Source: Rhodoferax sp. OV413
GTDB taxonomy: Bacteria; Pseudomonadota; Gammaproteobacteria; Burkholderiales; Burkholderiaceae_C
NCBI GenBank assembly: GCA_945861195.1
Contig: CAMATS010000015.1
Location: 1 to 15,748 of the forward strand
DNA length: 15,748 bases
Direction: 5' to 3'
Of the stretch, positions 6,911 through 13,744 are shown piece after piece. Every line of letters starts with the position of its first letter. Within the stretch, counting starts at the first letter, position 1. The notes below the pieces were generated by a model that was given only the letters and a program-made list of their open reading frames with translations, made no database searches and was not told the DNA's origin. The position numbers were made by a program, and so were the translations under genes.

Positions 6911-7534
6911 GTGGCCAGGCTGTTGACTCCGCGACGTACCAGCCTGCTGGCCCTGCTCTCGGGGCTTGGGCTTCTTGCTCTGGGCCGGCCGGCCTGGGCT
7001 GGCGCTCAGAGCGAAGAGCTGCTGGCAGACTCTGTCAGAACCGCGTTGAGCGCCGCGGTGGCCGATGACGCACCGCCTGTGCCTGACTTCGCTAGCAGCG
7101 ATGCACGTATTGATTATTTACGCTGGCTCACCAAGATGAGCGCGCGTTTGCGGCGAAAAGAGCCAGCCTTGGCGCAGCGAACAGAGTTTTTACAAACCCT
7201 TTGGTATGAGAGCACGCGTGCCGGCTTGGAGCCTGCTTTGGTCTTGGCCTTGATTCAGGTGGAGAGCAATTTCCGAAAATTTGCAGTCTCCAGCGCTGGC
7301 GCACGGGGCTATATGCAAGTCATGCCTTTTTGGATCCGTTGGCTGTCTGATGGTGACAGCCAGCGCCTTTTTGGCATGCAGACCAATTTGCGTTTTGGCT
7401 GCGTGATCCTGCGCCACTACCTTGACCGGGAGGGGGGGGATCTGTTCATGGCGCTGGGCCGATACAACGGCTCGCGCGGGCAAGCGGCTTACCCGGCGGC
7501 GGTGCTTGGCGCGAAAACCGACTGGTTGCCCTGA
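6911..7534 (+). CDS. Exported lytic transglycosylase (SLT domain)
   Basis: Cleaves the MurNAc-GlcNAc bond of peptidoglycan in the periplasm. The 207 residues begin with a signal peptide (basic MARLLTPRR, hydrophobic 10-25, cleavage after AWA at 28-30). The SLT domain covers about 90-200: VESNF at 117-121 with catalytic Glu118, GYMQVMPFW at 133-141, NLRFGCVILRHYL at 159-171 and ALGRYNGS at 181-188. It is small for a complete lytic transglycosylase, essentially a bare catalytic domain. The start is a GTG eight bases after proS, without a visible Shine-Dalgarno, suggesting coupled expression with proS. Which physiological role it has (cell division, recycling, secretion) cannot be read from the sequence. 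Confidence 0.9.
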   Translation: MARLLTPRRTSLLALLSGLGLLALGRPAWAGAQSEELLADSVRTALSAAVADDAPPVPDFASSDARIDYLRWLTKMSARLRRKEPALAQRTEFLQTLWYESTRAGLEPALVLALIQVESNFRKFAVSSAGARGYMQVMPFWIRWLSDGDSQRLFGMQTNLRFGCVILRHYLDREGGDLFMALGRYNGSRGQAAYPAAVLGAKTDWLP

Positions 7535-7561
7535 GGCTATCCGGGGCAGATGAGTGCTGGC

Positions 7562-7885
7562 TCAGGCCGGGGCGGTGAGCACCTGCTGCAACTCGCCGTT
7601 TTCGTACATTTCCATCATGATGTCTGAGCCGCCAATGAACTCGCCCTTGACATAGAGCTGGGGAATGGTGGGCCAGTTGCTGAAATCCTTGATGCCGGCA
7701 CGGATTTCGGCATCTTCGAGCACGTTCACGGTCTTGACCGACTTCGGGTCCACACCGCAGGCCTTCAGAATCTGTATGGCCCGTCCAGAAAAACCGCACT
7801 GCGGAAAGTTCGCATTGCCTTTCATGAACAGCACCACCTCATTGTCTTTTACCAGTTGGCCGATGCGTTGTTGCGTGTCACTCAT
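7562..7885 (-). CDS. grxD: Monothiol glutaredoxin, CGFS type (Grx4/GrxD)
   Basis: Carries [2Fe-2S] clusters bridged with glutathione and takes part in iron-sulfur cluster delivery. The 107 residues have the monothiol active site CGFS at 30-33 with the preceding Lys22 of FMKG, the cis-proline motif WPTIPQLYV in the second half and GGSDI that contacts glutathione. The length equals the single-domain family. AAGGA just upstream is a good ribosome-binding site and supports the ATG at 7885. It lies downstream of prmC on the same strand, 142 bases away, so it may be the last gene of the hemA-prfA-prmC block or have its own promoter. It converges with the lytic transglycosylase gene. Confidence 0.96.
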   Translation of the reverse strand: MSDTQQRIGQLVKDNEVVLFMKGNANFPQCGFSGRAIQILKACGVDPKSVKTVNVLEDAEIRAGIKDFSNWPTIPQLYVKGEFIGGSDIMMEMYENGELQQVLTAPA

Positions 7886-7928
7886 GTTGGGTTTCCTTAA
7901 AAGGTGAGGAGCAGATTATTTCACTGAG

Positions 7929-7950
7929 TTGACTACGCCATGGCAGTCAA
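7929..7950. repeat. Inverted repeat between prmC and grxD
   Basis: TTGACT (7929-7934) and AGTCAA (7945-7950) are inverted, and the inner GCCATGGC (7937-7944) is itself a palindrome. A near-continuous hairpin can form, with two unpaired bases (7935-7936). No T-run follows on either strand, so it is not a classical terminator. It could be an operator of grxD or an mRNA-processing site. Confidence 0.4.
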
Positions 7951-7997
7951 GCCCGAGGGTAACCCTTTTATTGTCAGGGCTCAGAGCATTGTCGCCA

Positions 7998-8021
7998 AGC
8001 AAAGAGTGCAGCAAAGAGTGC
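7998..8021. repeat. Perfect 12-bp tandem duplication after prmC
   Basis: AGCAAAGAGTGC at 7998-8009 is repeated without change at 8010-8021, directly downstream of the prmC stop (8028 side). It looks like a recent slippage duplication in non-coding sequence. Confidence 0.85.
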
Positions 8022-8027
8022 GGGCCA

Positions 8028-8897
8028 TCAGTTCTGGTCGCGGCCCAGCTGGGCCCCGGTGCATCGCTCGATACCCGCGAGATCGCGACGAGACGTGACG
8101 CCGCTGAAGCCAGCCAGGGCCAGCAAATCACCCACGTTGCGGGCCTGTGTGTGTCCGTGCTCCAGCAGCAGCCAGCCCCCGGCATGCAGGCAGCCTGCTG
8201 CCTGCATGATGATTCGGCGCAGGTCTGCAAGGCCGTCCGCACCGGCGCTAAGCGCCTGCAGCGGCTCGTGTCTGAGTGCCGCTAAATGGTGGTCGGCCTC
8301 GGCAATATAGGGCGGGTTGGCGAGGATCAGGTGGTAACGCTCACCGACGCCCTCCAGCCAGTTGCCAAGCTTGAGCTCGATCTGCAAGCCCAGCTGCGCC
8401 GCATTCTGGCCTGCCACTGCCAGCGCCGCCTGACTGCTGTCCAGCGCTTGCATATTGACCCAGGGGCGATGCGCCTTGATCGCCAGTGCTATCGCGCCGC
8501 TGCCGGTGCCAAGGTCAAGCACATCAAGACTGCGTTCTGAGGTCGGCGGCAGGAGCTCAAGCGCCCAGTCGACCAGGGTCTCGGTGTCAGCCCGGGGTAC
8601 CAGCACACTGGCGTTGACGCTTAAATCGAGGCCATAAAACCCCTGCCGGCCGGTGATGTAAGCCAGGGGTTCGCCCTGCGCGCGCCTGGTCAGGGCTTGT
8701 TCAAATTGCGCTGCGTTTTGGGCCGCTAGGGTGTCAGTGTCATGAGCCAGCAGCCAGGCCCGGCCCTGCGAGCCTTGGCCCAGCGCATGCAACAGCAAGA
8801 GCTGGGCGTCGAGCCGATCAATGCCCATTGCAATGGCCTGGTGCAATGCGGCAGCAACAGAGTGCTCAGGCGCTTGGGCCGTGGCTGGCCCGGTCAT
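8028..8897 (-). CDS. prmC: Release factor glutamine methyltransferase
   Basis: Methylates the glutamine of the GGQ motif of peptide chain release factors, using S-adenosylmethionine. The 289 residues (E. coli 277) contain an N-terminal helical domain (about 10-85, ending in PLAYITGRQGFYGL), PRADTE at 101-106 (usually PRPDTE), the AdoMet-binding DLGTGSGAIALA at 128-139 and the catalytic NPPY at 194-197. The ATG at 8897 is seven bases after the prfA stop, and prfA encodes its substrate RF1. hemA-prfA-prmC is a widely conserved cluster, so co-transcription is very likely. Confidence 0.97.
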   Translation of the reverse strand: MTGPATAQAPEHSVAAALHQAIAMGIDRLDAQLLLLHALGQGSQGRAWLLAHDTDTLAAQNAAQFEQALTRRAQGEPLAYITGRQGFYGLDLSVNASVLVPRADTETLVDWALELLPPTSERSLDVLDLGTGSGAIALAIKAHRPWVNMQALDSSQAALAVAGQNAAQLGLQIELKLGNWLEGVGERYHLILANPPYIAEADHHLAALRHEPLQALSAGADGLADLRRIIMQAAGCLHAGGWLLLEHGHTQARNVGDLLALAGFSGVTSRRDLAGIERCTGAQLGRDQN

Positions 8898-8904
8898 GGC
8901 GGCT

Positions 8905-10005
8905 TCAAGGTTTCAGGCCGACTTCGAGTTCGGCGAGTTGTTGGGCTGCCTCATAGGCCTGCAGAGCCTGAACCACATCGTCGAGATCGCCCTCCATGAT
9001 GGTGGGCAGCTTGTAGAGCGTGAGGTTGATGCGGTGGTCGCTCAGGCGGCCTTGGGGGAAGTTGTAGGTTCGGATGCGGTCGCTGCGATCGCCGCTGCCG
9101 ATCAGGCTTTTGCGCTGCGCGGCATCGCGCGCTGCCCGCTCGGAGCGGTCTTTTTCCTGGATACGGGCCGACAGAACCTGCAGCGCTTTGGCCTTGTTGC
9201 GGTGTTGGCTGCGGTCGTCCTGGCACTCGGCCACGATGCCGGTGGGCAGGTGCGTGATGCGCACCGCTGAGTCGGTCTTATTGATGTGCTGCCCCCCGGC
9301 GCCGCTGGCGCGGTAGGTGTCGATGCGCAAATCTGCCGGGTTGATCTGTACCGCTGTGGCCTCATCCGGCTCAGCCAGCACCGCCACCGTGCAGGCACTG
9401 GTGTGAATACGTCCCTGGGTTTCAGTGACCGGTACCCGCTGCACCCGGTGGCCACCAGACTCGAACTTGAGTGCGCCGTAGACCTGCTCGCCGGCAACGC
9501 GCAGCACCAATTCCTTGAAGCCGCCGAGCTCGCTGGGCGATTCGCTGATGATTTCGACGCGCCAGCCGCGCCTGTCGCAGTAGCGGGTGTAGAGCCGGGC
9601 CAGGTCAGCGGCAAACAGGGCTGACTCGTCACCGCCGGTGCCAGCCCGGATTTCGACAAAGGCATTGCGCGCATCATCTGGGTCCTTGGGCAGCAGCATG
9701 CGCTGCAGCTCTTCTTCCAAAACCGTCAACTCGGCCTGGGCTGCGCTCACTTCGTCTTGCGCCAACAAGGCCATCTCGGGGTCTTCGGTCGCGCCGAGCA
9801 GCAGCTCCCGGGCACTGGCCAGATCAGCCTCGCGCAGGCCAAACCGACCCCAGCGGTCAGCCACCGCGGCCACCTCGGTGTGCTCGCGCGAAAGCACCAA
9901 GAATTGGCTCATGTCCTGCATGATGTCCGGGCGGGACAGCAGGAACTCAAGCTCGCCGAGGCGATCGGCGTAGCGGGCGAGTTGTTGTCTAAAAAAAGGT
10001 TTCAA
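8905..10005 (-). CDS. prfA: Peptide chain release factor RF1
   Basis: Recognises UAA and UAG stop codons and triggers peptide release. The 366 residues show the N-terminal helical region (1-105), the codon-recognition domain with the P-x-T tripeptide as PVT at 192-194 (E. coli RF1 has PAT), and GGQ at 237-239 inside RASGAGGQHINKTDSAVRITH. The HTSACTVAV block at 201-209 is typical. PVT rather than the RF2-type SPF makes this RF1. The start is a TTG (10005) giving MKPFFRQQL, which matches the MKP start of the family; no Shine-Dalgarno is seen. It lies 123 bases after hemA and seven before prmC, its modifying enzyme. Confidence 0.97.
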   Translation of the reverse strand: MKPFFRQQLARYADRLGELEFLLSRPDIMQDMSQFLVLSREHTEVAAVADRWGRFGLREADLASARELLLGATEDPEMALLAQDEVSAAQAELTVLEEELQRMLLPKDPDDARNAFVEIRAGTGGDESALFAADLARLYTRYCDRRGWRVEIISESPSELGGFKELVLRVAGEQVYGALKFESGGHRVQRVPVTETQGRIHTSACTVAVLAEPDEATAVQINPADLRIDTYRASGAGGQHINKTDSAVRITHLPTGIVAECQDDRSQHRNKAKALQVLSARIQEKDRSERAARDAAQRKSLIGSGDRSDRIRTYNFPQGRLSDHRINLTLYKLPTIMEGDLDDVVQALQAYEAAQQLAELEVGLKP

Positions 10006-10128
10006 AGTGGGCTGGTGCGGTAGTCGCGTGGATGGGTTGGACAGTTCACTCGCTGGCCCGCAACCGGACGCTCCAGCCTTGGGGCCTATGACTTGGCGCT
10101 ATGGCCGAGCGCATCGCAGCTCGCGCAG

Positions 10129-11388
10129 CTAACGTTCCCGGCGCAAAAAGAAATGCTGAATCGCGGTGCTAGCCCGCTCGCGGGCAAGGGTATCGCCAGC
10201 ATGTAATTCGGCCAGTGCGCCATGCAGCATTTTTTGAGTCAGGCCTCGCGAGAGCGCCTCCAGAACCGCCTCAACATCATCGCCCTTGGCCAGCAGCTTG
10301 CGGGCACGGGCTATTTCTATGGCACGCCATTCGTCAGCCTGGGCCTGGAGTTGTTGGATCAAAGGCACTGCGTTGCGCTGCGCGACCCAGTGCATAAAGC
10401 TCTGCACGCCAGCATCCACGATGGCCTCGGCCTGGGCCACGGCGGCCTGCCGGTTGGCCTGCCCGGTCTGTACCACCCCGGCAAGGTCGTCTACGGTGTA
10501 CAAATAGACATCGTCCAGGGCTTTGACTTCAGGCTCAATGTCGCGCGGCACGGCCAGATCGACCATGAACATCGGCCGGCGCCGGCGCCGCTTCAGGGCC
10601 CGCTCCACCGCGCCAAGCCCGATGATCGGCAGGGTGCTGGCAGTGCAGCTGACAACCGCATCAAACTCATGCAGCCGCTCTGGCACTTCGGCCAAGTGCA
10701 TCACCTCGCCGCCAAAGCGGCTAGCCAGCTTTTCCCCGCGCTCCAGTGTGCGGTTGGCAATCACCATGCGCTTGGGTGTTTTGGCTGCAAAGTGGGTGGC
10801 ACACAAATCAATCATGTCGCCCGCGCCCACAAACAAGATATTGACCTTGCCCAGGTCTTCAAACAGCTGACCCGACAGCCGCACCGCCGCCGCCGCCATG
10901 CTGATCGAGTGCGCGCCGATTTCGGTCGAGCTGCGCACCTCCTTGGCGACTGCAAAGGAGCGCTGGAACATTTGGCTCAGGGTGCTACCCAGGGTACCAG
11001 CGGCCTCGGCGGCGCGTACCGCATCTTTGAACTGGCCCAATATCTGCGGCTCGCCCAGAACCATGGAGTCCAGTCCGCTTGCCACCCTAAATGCGTGGCG
11101 CGCAGCGAGCCCATCTTGCAGGGCGTAGGTGTGGGATCTCAGGGCGGTTGGCGCAACGCCGCCGGATTCTGCCAGCCAGGCCAGCGTGCCTTCAAGTTCG
11201 GCTTGCTCGCCGGCGCAGTAAATTTCCGTGCGGTTGCAGGTGGAGATCAGGGCCGCTTCGGGGGTTCGGACCAAAGCCCGGCGCAGCGCCAGCAGGGTGG
11301 GTTCAATCTGTTCAATCGCAAAGGCGAAGCGACCACGTAAATCCAGCGGTGCGGTGGTGTGGTTTAGCCCAAGGGCCCAGACTGGCAT
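10129..11388 (-). CDS. hemA: Glutamyl-tRNA reductase
   Basis: First step of the C5 route to 5-aminolaevulinate for haem: reduces glutamyl-tRNA to glutamate-1-semialdehyde with NADPH. The 419 residues (E. coli 418) carry GLNHTTAPLDLR at 7-18, STCNRTE with catalytic Cys51, GLDSMVLGEPQILGQ at 105-119, the NADPH-binding GAGDMI at 188-193 followed by IANRTLERGEKLA, and the dimerisation helix region from about 320. The ATG at 11388 is the natural start. A perfect TATAAT lies six bases ahead of it (11400-11395), which would place the transcription start at or next to the A of the start codon. It heads the hemA-prfA-prmC cluster and is divergent from the 92-residue membrane protein gene. Confidence 0.97.
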   Translation of the reverse strand: MPVWALGLNHTTAPLDLRGRFAFAIEQIEPTLLALRRALVRTPEAALISTCNRTEIYCAGEQAELEGTLAWLAESGGVAPTALRSHTYALQDGLAARHAFRVASGLDSMVLGEPQILGQFKDAVRAAEAAGTLGSTLSQMFQRSFAVAKEVRSSTEIGAHSISMAAAAVRLSGQLFEDLGKVNILFVGAGDMIDLCATHFAAKTPKRMVIANRTLERGEKLASRFGGEVMHLAEVPERLHEFDAVVSCTASTLPIIGLGAVERALKRRRRRPMFMVDLAVPRDIEPEVKALDDVYLYTVDDLAGVVQTGQANRQAAVAQAEAIVDAGVQSFMHWVAQRNAVPLIQQLQAQADEWRAIEIARARKLLAKGDDVEAVLEALSRGLTQKMLHGALAELHAGDTLARERASTAIQHFFLRRER

Positions 11389-11394
11389 GGGCGG

Positions 11395-11400
11395 ATTATA
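11395..11400 (-). promoter_or_regulatory. Putative -10 box of hemA, giving a leaderless or near-leaderless mRNA
   Basis: Minus strand reads TATAAT, with six bases between it and the hemA ATG. Initiation about seven bases downstream would start the message at the ATG itself. No recognisable -35 hexamer is seen 16-18 bases upstream, so the assignment rests on the perfect -10 match alone. Confidence 0.4.
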
Positions 11401-11449
11401 AAATCATGCGCTGATGTTGCACCACCCTGTCGCCCTGGAATAAACCCGC

Positions 11450-11728
11450 ATGGGGCCAATCGCCGTCTTGGCGCACCTGATTGATTTTGCAGCGCCGGCG
11501 GTTGGGTTGGCGCTAGGGCTGACCCTGAGCGCTCACCTGGGGCTGAAAAAAGTGGCAGCGGCGCCCGCCTTCAAGGTGCAGTTGGTCATCAACGCCAGTG
11601 TTGGTCTGGCAGTTCTGCTGGCTGGCTTGCTACTGTTTGGCCGGGACGGAAAAATGCTGACCTATACCGCTATGGCCGTGGCGTGCGCCAGCAGCCAATG
11701 GTTGCTGCGGCGCTCCTGGCGAGCCTGA
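11450..11728 (+). CDS. Small membrane protein of unknown function (three predicted helices)
   Basis: A 92-residue protein made almost wholly of hydrophobic segments: about residues 4-28, 43-64 and 71-86, separated by a Lys-containing loop (HLGLKKVAAAP) and a short polar turn (GRDGK). It ends in the basic tail RRSWRA. This suggests an inner-membrane protein with three helices. No family motif is recognised. It has no clear Shine-Dalgarno, is divergent from hemA and converges with the binding-protein gene on the other strand, with 28 bases between stops. The hydrophobic pattern and its fit between two genes without overlap make it likely to be real. Confidence 0.6.
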   Translation: MGPIAVLAHLIDFAAPAVGLALGLTLSAHLGLKKVAAAPAFKVQLVINASVGLAVLLAGLLLFGRDGKMLTYTAMAVACASSQWLLRRSWRA

Positions 11729-11756
11729 CCCAGCCTCACATGGCTCGGCCCTGGAT

Positions 11757-12902
11757 TCACTTGCCGGCTTTGAAACTGGTGAAGGTGCGGGTTTGCACGC
11801 GCCGCAAGTCTTGCGGTAAAGCATCTGGCGCCACCATGGTTTTGGTGGCCTCGGCGTCCAGGAAGATCGACTTGTTCTCGGCCACCTCCTTTTGAACAAA
11901 TTTCAGGGAGGCAGCGTTGGGGTTGGCGTAAAACACCTTGTTGGTCAATGAGGCGTGTACCTCCGGGCGCAAAATATAGTTGATGAACAGATGGGCGTTT
12001 TCTACATTTTTGGCGTCTTTGGGAATGGCCATGGTGTCAAAGAAAAGGGTGGCCCCGGTCTTGGGTACCAGGGCTTCGATCAGCACCGGCGCCTTGGGCT
12101 TGGCTTTGGACTTTGACTTGGTATCGCTGGCAGCCTCAGCTGCCCGACTGCGGGCAATGTTGATGTCGCCCGAGAAACCCATTACCAGACAGGTCGCGCC
12201 GCCGACCATGTCCTCGATGTAGCCCGAAGAAGAAAATTTGGTGACAAAAGGCCGAATCGACTTGAGCAGTTTGCCCGCTTCGGCGTAATCTGCCGCCTCG
12301 CGGCTGTAGGCTGGTTTACCCAAGTACAGCAGGGCGGCAGGCAGCACCTCAGAGGCGGAGTCGAGCACGCTGACACCGCAGCTCTTGAGCTTGCTGGCGT
12401 ACTTGGGGTCAAACAGCAGGCTCCAGGCGTTCTCGGGCATGGGCAAATCACCCAGCGCCGCTTTCACCTTATTGATATTGATGCCCACCGTGACATAGCC
12501 CCATAACCAGTCCACCAAATGCGCATTGCCCGGGTCGAGCTTGGCCAGTTGATCCAGCAGACCTTTGTCCAGATTGCCCCAGTTGCTGAGTTTGCTGCGG
12601 TCGAGTTTTTGCAGCAAGCCGCCCTCGATCTGGGTTTTGGCAAAGTGCGAACCCGGCACCACGATGTCGTAGCCGGTTTTGCCCGCCACCAGCTTGGCGT
12701 GCAGGATCTCGTTGTTGTCGTAGGTGTCGTAGCGCACCTTGATGCCGGTTTCTTTCTCAAAATTCTTGATCGTGTCCTCGGCAATGTAGTCAGACCAGTT
12801 GTAGATGTTGAGCACCTTGGGATCGGCTGCCCGGGCGTCGCCGGCAAGCAGAAGTGCGCCGGCCGTCAGGGCCAGGCCGAGTTGTTTGAGCTGGAATTTC
12901 AT
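11757..12902 (-). CDS. Periplasmic polyamine (putrescine/spermidine) binding protein, PotF/PotD type
   Basis: Substrate-binding component of a polyamine ABC importer. The 381 residues begin with a signal peptide (MKFQLKQLGLALTAGALLLA, cleavage after ARA near 25). The mature protein opens LNIYNWSDYIAEDT, the PotF/PotD signature whose Trp and Asp line the ligand site. FEKETGIKVRYDTYD (48-62), GYDIVVPG (77-84), LKSCGVSVLD (172-181) and FFDTMAIP (287-294, with the Asp matching a polyamine-contacting residue of PotF) follow. In the GFSGDINIA block (242-250) the Trp of PotF is Phe while Asp is kept. A Lys/Ala-rich insert lies at about 260-271. The ATG at 12902 is chosen because AAAGGA stands eight bases before it; the frame is open further up inside ugpQ, but that is antisense shadow. 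No permease or ATPase gene accompanies it here. Ligand identity is inferred from the family. Confidence 0.88.
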   Translation of the reverse strand: MKFQLKQLGLALTAGALLLAGDARAADPKVLNIYNWSDYIAEDTIKNFEKETGIKVRYDTYDNNEILHAKLVAGKTGYDIVVPGSHFAKTQIEGGLLQKLDRSKLSNWGNLDKGLLDQLAKLDPGNAHLVDWLWGYVTVGININKVKAALGDLPMPENAWSLLFDPKYASKLKSCGVSVLDSASEVLPAALLYLGKPAYSREAADYAEAGKLLKSIRPFVTKFSSSGYIEDMVGGATCLVMGFSGDINIARSRAAEAASDTKSKSKAKPKAPVLIEALVPKTGATLFFDTMAIPKDAKNVENAHLFINYILRPEVHASLTNKVFYANPNAASLKFVQKEVAENKSIFLDAEATKTMVAPDALPQDLRRVQTRTFTSFKAGK

Positions 12903-12970
12903 GGCATACATCCTTTCAATAACGAGCGAAAACCTGACAAATGGGAAGAAATGATAGCAAAGGGCGCAAG

Positions 12971-13744
12971 TCAGGCCGGCACGAACAGGTCGACCCGGTC
13001 GGTGATGATGGCATCGGTGCCCAGGTCCAGCAGGCGTTGCGCCGCCCATTCGTCGTTGACGGTGTAGCTCAGGGTGCGAAATCCTGCACTCTTGGCTTGC
13101 AGAACGCTGGATGTGTCCCACAGGGCGTGGTTGCAGACCACGGCCACGCAACCCAGCGTGAGGGCGGTTTCCAGCCATCCGGTCCACAGGGTCTCGAGCA
13201 GCAGGCCGCGCGGCAGTTCGGGCCTGGTGTCGCGGGCGCCAGCCAATGCTTCCGGTTCGAACGAGGTCAGCAGCGGCGGCACCTCGGCGCCAGCCCAAAG
13301 TTGCGCCGCATGCTGGGCCACCACTTCGCCGGTGCGGCGCTCCAGCCCCGGCGTGGGCTTGATCTCGATGTTGAGCAAAAGGCCGTTGGCCAAGCAATAG
13401 TGGGCGATGTTGGCCAGCGTGGGCAGCGGTTCGCCCGCGTAGGCGCGCGAATGCCAGCCGCCGGCGTCGAGCTGGGCCAGCGCACTCCAGGGGTGATCAC
13501 CCCCCACGGCGCTGGCACCTGACCCCAACCGTTGCGCAACGTCAGTGGTTCGACTCAGGGTGGCATCGTGCATCAAAAAAGGCACCTCGTCGGCGCTGAG
13601 CTTGACGTCGCACTCAAACATGCGGTAGCCGTGGGCGGCACCCAGGCGAAAGCTGGCCAGGGTGTTTTCAGGAGCGAGTTTGCCGGCGCCCCGGTGGGCC
13701 ACCCAGCGCGGGTAGGGCCAATGGCCTGAAGTGACGGGGGTCAT
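12971..13744 (-). CDS. ugpQ: Glycerophosphodiester phosphodiesterase (UgpQ type)
   Basis: Cytosolic enzyme that splits glycerophosphodiesters, delivered by the Ugp importer, into glycerol-3-phosphate and an alcohol. The 257 residues (E. coli UgpQ 247) form a GDPD TIM-barrel with all expected active-site residues: HRGAGKLAPENT at 17-28 (His17, Arg18, Glu26, Asn27), FECDVKLS at 43-50 (Glu44, Asp46), MHDATLSRTT at 58-67 (His59) and IEIKPTPG at 126-133 (Glu127, Lys129). The C-terminus ends in TDAIITDRVD, typical of the family. No signal peptide is present. Its ATG overlaps the TGA of the upstream chimeric ugp frame as ATGA, so translation is coupled to that remnant. The gene itself looks intact. 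Confidence 0.95.
   Translation of the reverse strand: MTPVTSGHWPYPRWVAHRGAGKLAPENTLASFRLGAAHGYRMFECDVKLSADEVPFLMHDATLSRTTDVAQRLGSGASAVGGDHPWSALAQLDAGGWHSRAYAGEPLPTLANIAHYCLANGLLLNIEIKPTPGLERRTGEVVAQHAAQLWAGAEVPPLLTSFEPEALAGARDTRPELPRGLLLETLWTGWLETALTLGCVAVVCNHALWDTSSVLQAKSAGFRTLSYTVNDEWAAQRLLDLGTDAIITDRVDLFVPA

Noticed and set aside
6911..7534. Truncated lytic transglycosylase pseudogene
   Set aside because: Although short, it has a full signal peptide, the catalytic Glu and all SLT motifs, so it is most likely an intact small enzyme.
10222..11340. Long open frame (372 codons) on the plus strand across hemA
   Set aside because: It is fully antisense to a clear glutamyl-tRNA reductase and has no family motif and a His/Gln/Gly-rich composition typical of the shadow of a high-GC gene.
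13253..13268. GGTTCGAAC resembling a tRNA T-loop
   Set aside because: It lies inside ugpQ. No acceptor stem, anticodon arm or CCA end can be built around it.
12903..13397. Upstream in-frame extension of the polyamine-binding protein to 546 residues
   Set aside because: The extra part is antisense-like read-through of ugpQ in another frame. The signal peptide and AAAGGA ribosome-binding site place the start at 12902.
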